A stretch of 64,000 nucleotides of DNA. Origin: Solwaraspora sp. WMMA2056 (GTDB lineage: Bacteria; Actinomycetota; Actinomycetes; Mycobacteriales; Micromonosporaceae). Shown piece after piece: positions 53,018-63,795 of the stretch. The stretch spans positions 5,766,001 through 5,830,000 of the forward strand of contig NZ_CP128360.1 in NCBI RefSeq assembly GCF_030345095.1, given 5' to 3'. The notes beneath the pieces were generated by a model. It was not told the origin of the DNA. It made no database searches and saw nothing but the letters and a program-made list of their open reading frames with translations. Every line of letters begins with the position of its first letter. The first letter of the stretch is position 1. A program made the position numbers and the translations under genes.

Positions 53018-54250
53018 GATCCCTCGACCGGCGGCCGGCTGCGGCCAGGTCGCGGAGCGGTCCAACTGCCGCACCGGCAGCACCAGCAGCAGCCCGATAC
53101 TGATCCAGACATAGGCGTTGCTGCCCAGGAAGCCCAGCAGATCCGCGGCATCCTGATTACGCCAGATCCAGACGAACCGGCTGATCAGCACCAGGTAGCC
53201 GGCCACGGCGAAGCCGAGCAACGCCCGCCGCCGCCGGGACCGCGCCGGTGCCGCCAGCGCGTTGTCCACCAGCAGGATCAGCGCCGGCAGCAGCCACACC
53301 AGGTGGTGCACCCAGGTGACCGGGCTGACCAGGCAGCCGACCACACCGGTCAGCGCCAGCCCGGTCGCCTCGTCCCCGGCGACGACCGCGCGGCGGCAGC
53401 GCCACGCCCACCAGAGCACCGTCACCAGCACCAACGCCAACCAGGCGACCGTACTCGGGTGCAGCGGGTCGATCCGGGCGACGACCCCCCGCAGCGACTG
53501 GTTCGAGACGAAGTCCAACGCACCGACCCGGTCGGTGTTCCACAGCGCCTGCGTCCAGAACTCCCGGGAGGCGTCCGGGGCGAACGCCGCCGCGAACAGG
53601 GTCGCCACGGTCGCCGTGGCGGCGGCGGTGAACGCGGCCCGGAAGCGGCGGGTGACCAGCAGGTAGACGATGAAGATGCCGGGCGTGAGTTTGATCGCCG
53701 TCGCCAGCCCGACCCCGACGCCGGCGAGCCAGCGCCACCGCTGCGGCACCGGCGACCCGGCCGCCACCAACCAGAGCAGGTCGGCCGCGACCAGGAACAG
53801 CAGCACCGTGTTGACCTGGCCGAAGTTGACCGTCTCCCGCATCGGCTCGTACGCGGCCACCAGGCAGACAGCGAGCGCGAAGGCGAACCAGCGGGTCCAG
53901 CCCTCGCGGCGGGAGATCGGGTCCACCAGCCACCACAGCAGCAGCGCGCTGGTCACCACGGCGAGCTTCACGCTGACCACGATCGCCAGGTGCCACGGCA
54001 GCAGTGCCATCGGCGACATCACGAACGCGGCGAACGGCGGGTACGTGAACCCGTACTGGCTGAACGGCTTCATGTGGTCGTAGAGTTCGCCGCCGTCGCG
54101 CAGCCAGTGGTGCATCGCGCCGTAGTAGACCTTCAGGTCGAAGAAGCCGTGCCGCTCGGCGGCGACGGCGAGGAAGCCGGCGACGACGACCACGCAGGCG
54201 ACGACGATCGCCACCTGCCGGCCGGTACCCCCGGTGGCCCGCTGCGGCAT
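53006..54250 (-). CDS. GT87-family (DUF2029) polyprenol-linked glycosyltransferase
   Basis: 414 residues with about ten membrane helices of the GT-C fold. Features of the PimE-like mannosyltransferase family: FFDLKVYYGAMHHWLRDGGELYD with the catalytic-type Asp near residue 40, GFTYPPFAAFVMSP, NFGQVNTVLL and AIKLTPGIFIVYLL. It likely transfers a sugar from a polyprenyl phosphate outside the membrane. ATG 54250 (AGGGGGA upstream) avoids overlap with the divergent GNAT gene 31 bp away. The last codons are inside the terminator hairpin. Confidence 0.88.
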   Translation of the reverse strand: MPQRATGGTGRQVAIVVACVVVVAGFLAVAAERHGFFDLKVYYGAMHHWLRDGGELYDHMKPFSQYGFTYPPFAAFVMSPMALLPWHLAIVVSVKLAVVTSALLLWWLVDPISRREGWTRWFAFALAVCLVAAYEPMRETVNFGQVNTVLLFLVAADLLWLVAAGSPVPQRWRWLAGVGVGLATAIKLTPGIFIVYLLVTRRFRAAFTAAATATVATLFAAAFAPDASREFWTQALWNTDRVGALDFVSNQSLRGVVARIDPLHPSTVAWLALVLVTVLWWAWRCRRAVVAGDEATGLALTGVVGCLVSPVTWVHHLVWLLPALILLVDNALAAPARSRRRRALLGFAVAGYLVLISRFVWIWRNQDAADLLGFLGSNAYVWISIGLLLVLPVRQLDRSATWPQPAAGRGITSR

Positions 54251-54281
54251 GGCCGTCCCCCTGTCCGTACGCTGACCAGTC

Positions 54282-54902
54282 ATGGCGCTCGGATATGTCC
54301 GTCCTGCCCGACCGGGCGACGCTGGTGAGATCGCCCGCCTCCAGTTGGCCACCTGGCGGGTCGCCTACCGTCGGCTACTGCCCCGGCAGGTGCTCGACGA
54401 GGTGGACGAGGGCTGGCTGGCGCAGCAGTGGGATGCCGCGATCACCAGCCCGCCGTCGCCGCGACACCGGGTGCTGGTCGCCGTCGAGCAGGCCGAGCAA
54501 TCGTATCTGGTGGGCTTCACCGCCTCCGGCCCGGTCGACGAGCAGGCCCTGGCCCCGCAGGAGCCGGCCGAGGCGCTCGGCGACGGGGTCGCCGCCGTCA
54601 CCGACCTGCTCGTCGAGCCGCGCTGGGGGCGACGCGGGCACGGCAGCCGGCTGCTCGCCGCCGCCGTCGACCTGTGGCGCGGCGACGGCTTCGACACCGC
54701 TGTCGCGTGGGCGTACGAGCGGGATCCGGCGACCCGCGCGTTCCTCGGCTCGGCCGGCTGGGAGCCGGACGGGGCGACCCGGGCACTGGACGTGGCCGAC
54801 ATGCTGGTGCCGCAGTTGCGGCTGCACGTGGCGATCCCACCGGAAGCACCGGAACAGGCCGACACACCCGACCAGGCCGACCCGCCGCCCGCTGGCGAGT
54901 GA
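54282..54902 (+). CDS. GNAT-family N-acetyltransferase
   Basis: 206 residues. N-terminal IARLQLATWRVAYRRLLPRQVLDEV and acetyl-CoA motif VEPRWGRRGHGSRLLAAAVD (~110-129). The following VAWAYERDPATRAFLGSAGWEPDG is the usual C-terminal part. Ends with a Pro/Ala/Asp-rich tail. Substrate unknown. Convergent with dapB, 17 nt apart. Confidence 0.9.
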   Translation: MALGYVRPARPGDAGEIARLQLATWRVAYRRLLPRQVLDEVDEGWLAQQWDAAITSPPSPRHRVLVAVEQAEQSYLVGFTASGPVDEQALAPQEPAEALGDGVAAVTDLLVEPRWGRRGHGSRLLAAAVDLWRGDGFDTAVAWAYERDPATRAFLGSAGWEPDGATRALDVADMLVPQLRLHVAIPPEAPEQADTPDQADPPPAGE

Positions 54903-54919
54903 GCTGACGGTCGGCGGGC

Positions 54920-55735
<816 letters not shown>

Positions 55736-55752
55736 CTATCCCACCCGGCGCG

Positions 55753-57102
55753 TCACGGTCCGGACAGCGTCGCCGACTCCACCGGGCCGATGACCGCCAG
55801 CGACATCGGCCGGGTGAGCAGGTCCGCGGCGACCGCGGCGACCTGTTCGACGGTCACCGCCGCGACCCGCTGGAGCAGGTGGTCCACCGGCAGCTGTTCG
55901 CCGTAGAGCAGCTCACCCTTTGCCAGCCGCCCCATCCGGGAACCGGTGTCCTCCAGCCCCAGCACGTAGCCGCCCCGGCTCATGCCCTTGCCCCGGGCGA
56001 GTTCGTCCGGGGTGATTCCGTGCGCGGCCATCGCCGCCAGCTCGGCGCGGACCAGGGCCAGCACCTCGTCGAGGCGGGTCGGCGCGCAGCCGGCGTAGAC
56101 GGCGAACGTGCCGGCGTCGGCGTACTGGCTGGCGTAGGAGTAGACCGAGTAGGCCAGCCCGCGCCGCTCCCGGACCTCCTGGAACAGCCGACTCGACATG
56201 CCACCGCCGAGGACGTTGTTCAGTACGCCGAGGGCGAACCGCCGATCGTCGGTGCGGTGGATCCCGGAACCGCCGAGCACCAGGTGGGCCTGCTCGGTCT
56301 CCTTGTGCCGCAGGACCACCCGGGGCGGCCGGGTCCGTACCGCCGGGGTCGCCGCCCGGGGCGGATCCGGCTGGCCGGGCCGTTCGGCGTCGAGCGGGCT
56401 GCCCCGCAGCGCGGCCCGGACCTGGCGGACCACCGTACGGTGGTCGAGGTTCCCGGCGGCGGCGATGACCATCGCCCCCGGGGTGTAGCGGCGACGGTAG
56501 AAGTCGTTGATCTGCCGGCGGGTCAGCGCCGAGATGGTCGCCTCGGTGCCGGAGATCAGCCGGCCGAGCGGGTGCGACCCGAAGACCGCCTCGGCGTGCA
56601 GGTCGTGGACCTCGTCGTCGGGTTCGTCGTCGTGCATCGCGATCTCTTCGAGGATCACGCCGCGTTCGGTCTCCACGTCGGCCGGATCGATCACCGAGTT
56701 GGCGACCAGGTCACAGACGACGTCGATGGCCAGTGGCAGGTCCTCGTCGAGCACCCGGGCGTAGTAGCAGGTGTACTCCTTGGCGGTGAAGGCGTTGGTC
56801 TCGCCGCCGACCGCCTCGATCGCCGAGGAGATCTCCCAGGCGGTACGCCGGTGGGTGCCCTTGAACAGCAGGTGTTCCAGGAAGTGCGAGGCACCGGATC
56901 GGGCGGGCGTCTCGTCGCGGGATCCGACGCCGACCCACACTCCGAAGGAGACGCTGCGCATCGCCGGGATCGCCTCGGTGACCACCCGCAGCCCGTTGGG
57001 CAGCACGGTACGGCGTACCGTGCCGCCCAACGGGTCGGTGGTGAGTGTCCGGGTCACCGGCCGGGACCTGCCCCGGCCGGTGACCGGTGCGGTCCGAGCC
57101 AT
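55753..57102 (-). CDS. M16-family zinc metallopeptidase
   Basis: 449 residues of the pitrilysin/mitochondrial-processing-peptidase-like family. The inverted zinc motif HxxEH is HFLEH (73-77), with the distal Glu in RGVILEEIAMHDDEPDDE; the R/Y pair region GLAYSVYSYASQYADAG is in the C-terminal half. Cytoplasmic (no signal). Starts 11 nt after pnp, as in M. tuberculosis (Rv2782c), so it is cotranscribed with pnp. Confidence 0.93.
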   Translation of the reverse strand: MARTAPVTGRGRSRPVTRTLTTDPLGGTVRRTVLPNGLRVVTEAIPAMRSVSFGVWVGVGSRDETPARSGASHFLEHLLFKGTHRRTAWEISSAIEAVGGETNAFTAKEYTCYYARVLDEDLPLAIDVVCDLVANSVIDPADVETERGVILEEIAMHDDEPDDEVHDLHAEAVFGSHPLGRLISGTEATISALTRRQINDFYRRRYTPGAMVIAAAGNLDHRTVVRQVRAALRGSPLDAERPGQPDPPRAATPAVRTRPPRVVLRHKETEQAHLVLGGSGIHRTDDRRFALGVLNNVLGGGMSSRLFQEVRERRGLAYSVYSYASQYADAGTFAVYAGCAPTRLDEVLALVRAELAAMAAHGITPDELARGKGMSRGGYVLGLEDTGSRMGRLAKGELLYGEQLPVDHLLQRVAAVTVEQVAAVAADLLTRPMSLAVIGPVESATLSGP

Positions 57103-57113
57103 GCCGGCCGGCG

Positions 57114-59477
57114 TCAGCTGTGCCGGTTGCGGCGGCGACGCGGCTCCCCGCCGTCACCGTCGCCCCGGCTCGGGCCACGGTCGCCCCGCTCGCGGTCGCC
57201 CCGGTCGCGTGGCCCACGGTCGCCCCGGTCCCGACCGCCGGGCCGGTCGCCGCCGTCAGCGGCCTCGGCACCACCTTCGGCGGCCGGTGCCTCGGCACCC
57301 TCCGGGCGGACCTTGTCCAGGTAGATCTTGCCCCGGGCGTCGATGTCGGCGATGGACACCTCGACCTTGTCGCCGACGTTGAGGTGGTCCTCCACCCGCT
57401 CGACCCGCTTGCCGTCGCCCACCTTGGAGATGTGCAGCAGGCCGTCACGGCCGGGCAGCAGCGAGATGAAGGCGCCGAACGCGGCGGTCTTGACGACCGT
57501 ACCGAGGAACTTGTCGCCGACCTTCGGCAGCGTCGGGTTGGCGATCGCGTTGATCCGCTCGACGGCGGCTTCGGCCGACGGCCCGTTGGTGGCGCCGACG
57601 TAGATGGTGCCGTCGTCCTCGATGGAGATGTCCGCGCCGGTCTCGTCCTGGATCGCGTTGATGGTCTGGCCCTTCGGGCCGATCACCATGCCGATCTTGT
57701 CGACCGGGATTTTCACCGTGGTGACCCGGGGCGCGTGCTCGCTCATCGCGGCCGGGCCCTCGATCGCCTGGCGCATCACCTCGAGGATGGCCAGTCGGGC
57801 CTCGCGGGCCTGCTGCAGCGCACCGGCCAGCACGTCCGACGGGATGCCGTCGAGCTTGGTGTCGAGCTGCAGCGCGGTGACGAACTCGGGCGTGCCGGCG
57901 ACCTTGAAGTCCATGTCACCGAAGGCGTCCTCGGCTCCGAGGATGTCGGTCAGCGTGACGTAGCGGGTCTGCCCGTCGACCTCGTCGGAGATGAGCCCCA
58001 TCGCGATGCCGGCCACCGGGGCCTTCAGCGGCACACCGGCCGACAGCAGAGCCAGCGTCGAGGCGCAGACCGAGCCCATGCTGGTCGAGCCGTTGGAGCC
58101 CAGCGCCTCGGAGACCTGGCGGATCGCGTACGGGAACTCCTCCCGGGTCGGCAGCACCGGCACCAGGGCCCGCTCGGCGAGCGCGCCGTGGCCGATCTCG
58201 CGCCGCTTCGGCGAACCGACCCGGCCGGTCTCCCCGGTGGAGTACGGCGGGAAGTTGTAGTTGTGCATGTAGCGCTTGGACTTCTCCGGGGAGAGGGTGT
58301 CCAGCGTCTGCTCCAGCCGGAGCATGTTGAGCGTGCTGACGCCGAGGATCTGGGTCTCGCCACGCTCGAACAGCGCCGAGCCGTGCACCCGGGGCAGCAC
58401 CCCGACCTCGGCGGTCAGCGGCCGGATGTCGCGCGGGCCGCGGCCGTCGATGCGGACCTGCTCGCGGAGCACCCGGGCGCGCACCTCGGACTTGGTCAGC
58501 GACCGGAAGGCCGCGCCGAGCTCCTTCTCGCGTCCCTCGAACCGCTCGGCGAGCTCGCCGGCGACCTTCTCCTTGATCCGGTCGAGGGCGTCCTCGCGCT
58601 CGGCCTTGGAGGCGATCTTCAGCGCCTCGGCGACCTCGTCGCGGCCGGCGGTCACGACCGCCTCGTAGACGTCGTCGGCGTAGTCCAGGAAGACCGGGAA
58701 CTCGGCGATCGGCTTCGCCGCGACCTCGGCCAGCTCACTCTGCGCCCGGCACAGCTCCCGGATGGTCGGCTTGGCCGCCTCCAGCCCGCTGGCGACGACC
58801 TCCTCGGTCGGCGCGCTGGCGCCACCGGCGATCAGACCGACCGCCTGCGGCGTGGCCTCCGCCTCGACCATCATGATCGCGACGTCGCCGTCGGGCAGGG
58901 CCCGGCCGGCGACGACCATGTCGAAGGTGGCGCGGGCCAGCTCGTCGAGGGTCGGGAAGGACACCCACTGACCGTCCACGTGGGCGATCCGGGTCGCGCC
59001 GATCGGCCCGGAGAACGGCAGGCCGGAGAGCTTGGTGGACATCGACGCCGCGTTGATCGCGACGACGTCGTACGGGTGGGCCGGGTCGAGGGCGAGCACG
59101 GTCTCGACGACCTGGACCTCGTTGCGCAGGCCCTTGGCGAAGGTCGGCCGCAGCGGCCGGTCGATCAGCCGGCAGGTGAGGATCGCCTCCTCGCTGGGCC
59201 GGCCCTCGCGGCGGAAGAACGAGCCGGGGATCCGGCCCGCGGCGTACATCCGCTCCTCGACGTCGACGGTGAGCGGGAAGAAGTCGAGATGCTCACGCGG
59301 CTGCTTGCTCGCCGTGGTGGCGGAGAGCACCACGGTGTCGCCCAGCTGGGCGATCACCGAACCGGCGGCCTGACGGGCCAACCGGCCGGTGGAGAAGGTG
59401 ACCTCGCGGGTGCCGAAGGACCCGTTGTCGATCACTGCGGTACTGCGTTGGGTGCCGAGAGTGTTCTGCTCGGTCAT
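57114..59477 (-). CDS. pnp: Polyribonucleotide nucleotidyltransferase (PNPase/GpsI)
   Basis: 787-residue 3'-5' phosphorolytic exoribonuclease. Two RNase PH domains around a helical domain ([20 protein letters not shown]; RTDLs-like MGLISD region), KH domain ([19 protein letters not shown], ~596) and S1 domain ([14 protein letters not shown] ... LLHISKVG, ~650-720). The last ~50 residues are an RGD/RG-rich disordered tail, suited to RNA binding, longer than in E. coli. Follows rpsO after a terminator. Confidence 0.97.
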   Translation of the reverse strand: MTEQNTLGTQRSTAVIDNGSFGTREVTFSTGRLARQAAGSVIAQLGDTVVLSATTASKQPREHLDFFPLTVDVEERMYAAGRIPGSFFRREGRPSEEAILTCRLIDRPLRPTFAKGLRNEVQVVETVLALDPAHPYDVVAINAASMSTKLSGLPFSGPIGATRIAHVDGQWVSFPTLDELARATFDMVVAGRALPDGDVAIMMVEAEATPQAVGLIAGGASAPTEEVVASGLEAAKPTIRELCRAQSELAEVAAKPIAEFPVFLDYADDVYEAVVTAGRDEVAEALKIASKAEREDALDRIKEKVAGELAERFEGREKELGAAFRSLTKSEVRARVLREQVRIDGRGPRDIRPLTAEVGVLPRVHGSALFERGETQILGVSTLNMLRLEQTLDTLSPEKSKRYMHNYNFPPYSTGETGRVGSPKRREIGHGALAERALVPVLPTREEFPYAIRQVSEALGSNGSTSMGSVCASTLALLSAGVPLKAPVAGIAMGLISDEVDGQTRYVTLTDILGAEDAFGDMDFKVAGTPEFVTALQLDTKLDGIPSDVLAGALQQAREARLAILEVMRQAIEGPAAMSEHAPRVTTVKIPVDKIGMVIGPKGQTINAIQDETGADISIEDDGTIYVGATNGPSAEAAVERINAIANPTLPKVGDKFLGTVVKTAAFGAFISLLPGRDGLLHISKVGDGKRVERVEDHLNVGDKVEVSIADIDARGKIYLDKVRPEGAEAPAAEGGAEAADGGDRPGGRDRGDRGPRDRGDRERGDRGPSRGDGDGGEPRRRRNRHS

Positions 59478-59666
59478 GGTGATGTCGCGCTCCTTTACGC
59501 GTCGTGGGCCACGACCTCGGGGAGCTGCTCAACCGGCCGGTCTTCGATCGAAGCGCCCGGGGGAGCCGGCGGTGCCGGCTGGCCCGGGGGCCACTACCGA
59601 GGACCGGTACGTTGACCGGCTCCCGTCAACGGGTGGGTCGTGGTGGCCCGGTGTCGGGTGGTGGTG

Positions 59667-59702
59667 CGGCGCGGCGGCACCGTCACCGGTGCCGCCGCGC
59701 CG
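59667..59702 (-). terminator. 16-bp perfect hairpin after rpsO
   Basis: cggcgcggcggcaccg (59667-59682) pairs perfectly with 59687-59702 around a tetraloop, starting 5 nt beyond the rpsO stop. It either ends rpsO transcripts or attenuates and processes read-through into pnp, as RNase cleavage does in E. coli. Confidence 0.8.
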
Positions 59703-59707
59703 TCACG

Positions 59708-59977
59708 TCACCGCCGCAGGCCGAGTCGCTCGATCAGCGACCGGTAGCGGTTGATGTCCTTCTTCTGCATGTAGTTGAGCAGCCGGCGACGCCGACCGAC
59801 CAGCAGCAACAGACCACGACGGCTGTGGTGGTCGTGCTTGTGCACCTTGAGGTGCCCGGTGAGGTCGGCGATCCGCTTGGTCAGCACCGCGACCTGGACC
59901 TCCGGCGAACCGGTGTCCGCCTCGGCGGTGGCGTACTCTTCGCGGATCTTGCGCTTGGCTTCCTGATCGAGCGCCAT
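59708..59977 (-). CDS. rpsO: 30S ribosomal protein S15
   Basis: 89 residues: [71 protein letters not shown]. All family landmarks are intact. ATG at 59977 with AGGGAG upstream. The ribF-rpsO-pnp order is conserved in actinobacteria. Confidence 0.98.
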   Translation of the reverse strand: MALDQEAKRKIREEYATAEADTGSPEVQVAVLTKRIADLTGHLKVHKHDHHSRRGLLLLVGRRRRLLNYMQKKDINRYRSLIERLGLRR

Positions 59978-60064
59978 GGTCTCCCTGATCTGTGTGGGGG
60001 TGTCCCTCGCCTCGCACCCGCGGCGTCGTGCAGGCACGCGAGACGACACGTCGGTGTTCCGACG
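59978..60064 (-). promoter_or_regulatory. Structured rpsO leader, possible S15 autoregulatory site
   Basis: On the minus strand a perfect 6-bp hairpin (60049-60064, arms cgtcgg/ccgacg, 4-nt loop) is followed by gtcgt/acgac and GC-rich pairings up to the ribosome site. S15 represses its own mRNA through leader structures in several phyla; whether this leader does so is inference. Confidence 0.35.
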
Positions 60065-60147
60065 CCGGGTTCAGGCTACCAGCAGGTCGCCGCGCGGGAT
60101 CGCAAGGCCACGGTGGGTCGCCCCGGCCGGGTCGTCAGGCGTCGCGT

Positions 60148-61110
60148 TCAGGCGCCGAGAACCGCCCGCACCTGGGCGACGTCGGCGTTCATCTGGGCGA
60201 CCAGCGGGCCGACGCCGTCGTAGCGACGGGTCTCCCGCAGCCGGGCCACGAAGTCGATCGCCACCTGCTCGCCGTAGATGTCGCCGTCGAAGTCGAGGAT
60301 GAAGGCCTCGACCCGTCGGTCGCGGCCGGCGAAGGTGGGGTTGGTGCCGATCGAGGCCGCCGCCGGCAGCCCTGGGCCTCCCCCGCTGAGCCCGTCGGGG
60401 CGTACCGGGCCGTCGGAGCGGACCAGGCGGGCCGCGTAGATGCCGTCGGCCGGCACCGCCACGTGTTGCGGGGTGAGCAGGTTCGCGGTGGGGAAACCGA
60501 TCTCACGGCCCCGCCGGTCACCGCGCACCACCACGCCTTCGAGCCGGTGCGGGCGTCCCAGCGCGGCGGCCGCTGCGGTTACGTCACCCGCGTCGATACA
60601 GGCCCGGATGTACGTCGACGAGAAGATCGTCCCGTTGTCACTGACCAGACCCGCGCCCTCGACCGCGAACCCGAAGGTCCGGCCGAGCTGCTCCAGCAGC
60701 GCCACGTCACCGGTCGCCCGGTGACCGAACCGGAAGTTCTCCCCCACCACGACCACCGCCGCGTGCAACTGCTCGACCAGCAGGTCGTGGACGAACTGCT
60801 CGGCGGTCAGCCGGGAGAACTCCATGGTGAACGGCAGGACGCAGAGCACGTCGACGCCGAGCGCCTCGATCAACTCGGCCTTGCGCGCCGGGCCGGTCAG
60901 CACCGCCGGGTGGCTGCCCGGTCGGACGACCTCGGCCGGATGCGGGTCGAAGGTGACCACCACGGACTGGATGCCGAGGTCACGGGCGCGTTTGACGGTG
61001 TGCCCGATGATCGCCTGATGTCCCTGGTGGATGCCGTCGAACACGCCGATGGTTACCACCGACCGCCCCAAGCCACCACTGGCCGCCGTCACGCCCCGCC
61101 ACCGCTGCAT
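60148..61110 (-). CDS. ribF: Bifunctional riboflavin kinase / FAD synthetase
   Basis: 320 residues. FAD-synthetase (adenylyl transfer) domain with GVFDGIHQGH (22-31), FDPHPAEVV and SSTYIRACIDAGDV; riboflavin-kinase domain with GREIGFPTANL and SIGTNPTFAGRDRRVEAFIL. Between GIYAARLV and SIGTNPT there is an extra ~20-residue Gly/Pro-rich insertion. No FMN riboswitch lies upstream. GGGAGG precedes the ATG. Confidence 0.96.
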   Translation of the reverse strand: MQRWRGVTAASGGLGRSVVTIGVFDGIHQGHQAIIGHTVKRARDLGIQSVVVTFDPHPAEVVRPGSHPAVLTGPARKAELIEALGVDVLCVLPFTMEFSRLTAEQFVHDLLVEQLHAAVVVVGENFRFGHRATGDVALLEQLGRTFGFAVEGAGLVSDNGTIFSSTYIRACIDAGDVTAAAAALGRPHRLEGVVVRGDRRGREIGFPTANLLTPQHVAVPADGIYAARLVRSDGPVRPDGLSGGGPGLPAAASIGTNPTFAGRDRRVEAFILDFDGDIYGEQVAIDFVARLRETRRYDGVGPLVAQMNADVAQVRAVLGA

Positions 61111-61186
61111 TGTGCCTCCCGCCTGTGGTGCCACGTGTCTGTCGTAAGGGCTGCGCCGACCGGGGCCACCGGCCGCACCGATGCTG

Positions 61187-62071
61187 TCACGCCGGGGCCA
61201 GCACGATCTCCGCGCGGGCCCGACCGCCCCGTTCGGAGACCACCGCCAGCAGCTCACCGGCCGGGTCGAAGACCGCGTACGGACCCGGCTGACCGACCGG
61301 CGGGATCGGGCCGCCGTGCCCGAGCACCCGCGCCTCGTCGGCGCCCACCTCCCGCCGGGGCAGGATCCGGTCGGCGGCGGCGGCCAACGGCAGCCGCACC
61401 ACGTCCGGGGCCTGCTGCTCCAGCTCGGCCAGGGTCGCCGCCTCGGCGAGGGCGAAGCCGCCGACGGCGGTGCGGCGCAGCGCGGTGAGATGTCCACCGA
61501 CCCCCAGCGCCGTACCGAGGTCACGGGCGATCGCCCGAATGTAGGTGCCGGACGAGCAGTCCACCGCCACGTCGACGTCGACGTGGCGGTCGTCGTCGGG
61601 CCGTACGGCCAACGGGTCCAGCCGGGAGACGGTCACCCGACGGGCGGCCAGCGCCACGTCCTCGCCAGCGCGGACCCGCTTGTACGCCCGCTGCCCGTCG
61701 ACCTTGATGGCGCTGACCGCGCTCGGCACCTGGTCGATCTCGCCGGTCAGCGCGGCAAGGCCGGCCCGGATCCGCTCCGGGGTGACGTCGGTCACCGCTG
61801 TGCGGGCGGTGACCTCGCCCTCGGCGTCGTCGGTCGTCGTCGACACGCCCAGTCGGATCGTGGCGGTGTAACTCTTCCCCGCGCCGATCACATAGGTCAG
61901 CAGCCGGGTGGCCCGGTTCACCGCCACGATCAGCACTCCGGTCGCCATCGGGTCCAGGGTGCCGCCGTGGCCGACCCGTCGGGTCCCGGCCAGCCGCCGG
62001 ATCCGGGCGACGACGTCGTGCGAGGTCATCCCGGCCGGCTTGTCGACCACGATCAGTCCGTGCGTACTCAC
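61187..62071 (-). CDS. truB: tRNA pseudouridine(55) synthase TruB
   Basis: Isomerises U55 in the T-loop of tRNAs. HGLIVVDKPAGMTSHDVV, catalytic Asp40 in GHGGTLDPMATG, SYTATIRLGVSTTTDDAEG, SGTYIRAIARDLG, and a C-terminal domain. I chose GTG 62071 (VSTHGLIVVDKPAG) as the family-like start; GTG 62104 would add 11 residues. Lies 76 nt upstream of ribF. Confidence 0.95.
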   Translation of the reverse strand: MSTHGLIVVDKPAGMTSHDVVARIRRLAGTRRVGHGGTLDPMATGVLIVAVNRATRLLTYVIGAGKSYTATIRLGVSTTTDDAEGEVTARTAVTDVTPERIRAGLAALTGEIDQVPSAVSAIKVDGQRAYKRVRAGEDVALAARRVTVSRLDPLAVRPDDDRHVDVDVAVDCSSGTYIRAIARDLGTALGVGGHLTALRRTAVGGFALAEAATLAELEQQAPDVVRLPLAAAADRILPRREVGADEARVLGHGGPIPPVGQPGPYAVFDPAGELLAVVSERGGRARAEIVLAPA

Positions 62072-62109
62072 GACTGCCAAGCCTGCCAGATCCCACCGCG
62101 CCACGGCGA

Positions 62110-63450
62110 TCAGGTCCGGTCCACCGGCACGCCGAGCACTGCCCAGCGCGGTGACCGCAGCCGGGCGACCAACCCGACCAGCCGCACGAGCATGAACAGA
62201 CCGAGCCCGGCCCAGATGCCGGCCAGGCCCAGCTGCAACGCGTAGCTGGCCCAGATCGCCGGTAGGAAGCCGCCGAGGGCCGCTCCGATCGTCAGGTTCC
62301 GCAGATAGCGCAGGTCACCGGCGCCGATGAACACCCCGTCGAGAGCGAAGACCACACCGGCGACCGGTTGCAGCGCCACGAACCACGGCCAGACCAGCAT
62401 GGCCTGGTCGTGCACGGCCGGATCCGGGCTGAACCAGCCGGGGACCACCGGGGCGCCGAGGGTGAACACCGCCGCGAACACGACTCCGGCGCCGGCACCG
62501 AGCCAGACCAGGCGGCGGGCGAGCAGCCGGGCACCCACCGCGTCACCGGCACCGAGCGCGGCGCCGATCAGCGACTGCCCGGCGATCGCGAGGGCGTCCA
62601 TCGCCAGCGCGGTGAAGAACCAGAGCTGGATGGCGATCTGGTGGGCGGCGACCGGGGCGGTGCCGTACCGGGCCGCCACGGCGGTCGCGGACAGGAAGCT
62701 CGCCTGGAACGCCGCGCCCCGGATCAGCAGGTCGCGGCCGACGGCCAGGTGCGTCAGCAGGTGCTGCGGCCGGGGGCGCAGCGGTACGCCGGTCCGGATC
62801 AGGGCACGCACGAACAGCGCGCCACCGAGGGTCTGCGCGACCACGTTCGCGACCGCTGAGCCGACCAGGCCGAGGCCGGCCGGGTAGACCAGCAGCGGGC
62901 AGAGTACGGCGGAGATCCCGTTGGCCACCAGGACGTACCGCAGGGGGCGGCGGGTGTCCTGGACCCCGCGCATCCACCCGTTGCCGGCGGCGGCCAGCAG
63001 CAGACCGGGCGCGCCCCAGGCCGCGATCCGCAGCCACTGGGCGGCGGCGTCGGCGACCGGGCTGCCCGGGCCGGCGAGTCCGGCGGTGACCGGGCCGGCG
63101 GCGAACTGCGCGGCGACGGCGAGTGCCACCCCGACGGCGAACGCCAGCCAGGATGCCTGGACACCTTCGGCCTGGGCCGCCGAGGCGTCACCGGCACCGA
63201 ACCGGCGGGCGGCCCGGCCGGTGGTGCCGTAGGCCGCGACGGTACCGAGCCAGGCGGCGACGGACATGACGGTGCCACCGACGGCGACTGCGGCGAGCGC
63301 GGTGGCACCGAGGCGGCCGACCACGGCCGTGTCGACCAGGACGTACAGCGGCTCAGCGGCGAGCACCACCAGGGCGGGCAGCGCGAGGTGCGCGATCCGC
63401 CGGTGGGACACCTGGCGCGGGGCGGTCCCCGGCCCACGGGCACTGGTCAT
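62110..63450 (-). CDS. MATE-family efflux transporter (DinF-like)
   Basis: 446 residues, ~12 membrane helices. LALPALVVLAAEPLYVLVDTAVVGRLGATAL is the MATE N-terminal signature and is repeated in the second half. Closest to the DinF branch; the position beside truB matches Rv2836c (dinF) in mycobacteria. Exports cationic or toxic compounds with H+ or Na+. ATG 63450. Confidence 0.93.
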   Translation of the reverse strand: MTSARGPGTAPRQVSHRRIAHLALPALVVLAAEPLYVLVDTAVVGRLGATALAAVAVGGTVMSVAAWLGTVAAYGTTGRAARRFGAGDASAAQAEGVQASWLAFAVGVALAVAAQFAAGPVTAGLAGPGSPVADAAAQWLRIAAWGAPGLLLAAAGNGWMRGVQDTRRPLRYVLVANGISAVLCPLLVYPAGLGLVGSAVANVVAQTLGGALFVRALIRTGVPLRPRPQHLLTHLAVGRDLLIRGAAFQASFLSATAVAARYGTAPVAAHQIAIQLWFFTALAMDALAIAGQSLIGAALGAGDAVGARLLARRLVWLGAGAGVVFAAVFTLGAPVVPGWFSPDPAVHDQAMLVWPWFVALQPVAGVVFALDGVFIGAGDLRYLRNLTIGAALGGFLPAIWASYALQLGLAGIWAGLGLFMLVRLVGLVARLRSPRWAVLGVPVDRT

Positions 63451-63520
63451 CGACGCAGAGCATCGCAGCCGATCAGTAAGGACCGCTGTTGCCTACGTCA
63501 CTTACGACGCGAGCAGCCTG

Positions 63521-63610
63521 CTACTGGCGGGTGTCCATCGACATCTGCAGTGCCCGGCGGGCCTGCTCCCGGGCGTCGTCGGTGGTCTCGGGCTTGGGCT
63601 TGCTGGGCAT
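63521..63610 (-). CDS. 29-residue small ORF
   Basis: MPSKPKPETTDDAREQARRA followed by LQMSMDTRQ. Hydrophilic, helix-forming C-terminal half, Lys/Pro N terminus. GAGAAGG lies ~10 nt before the ATG. Not recognised; the coherent composition and ribosome site are the only support, and it sits in a 345-nt gap between the MATE gene and the last gene where nothing else is visible. Confidence 0.4.
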   Translation of the reverse strand: MPSKPKPETTDDAREQARRALQMSMDTRQ

Positions 63611-63795
63611 GGCGACACGACCTTCTCGCATAGTGGACACGGGACGCCAACAGCGACAGAGCCGGGATCTCCGGGTCGCGACCAGGCGAGCAGAACGCGG
63701 GCAGGTGTGGCCAGCGCCACACCCAAGCTATCGTTCAGGTCCACATCCTGCCCACCGTTCCCATGATGTGGAAGAATTGCATCGCCGTCCGTCGA

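Noticed and set aside
57087-59615. 842-codon plus-strand open frame opposite pnp
   Set aside because: Shadow of pnp; Gln/His/Arg/Asp-rich with no domain.
61111-61186. FMN riboswitch upstream of ribF
   Set aside because: The gap is only 76 nt and contains none of the conserved RFN-element segments.
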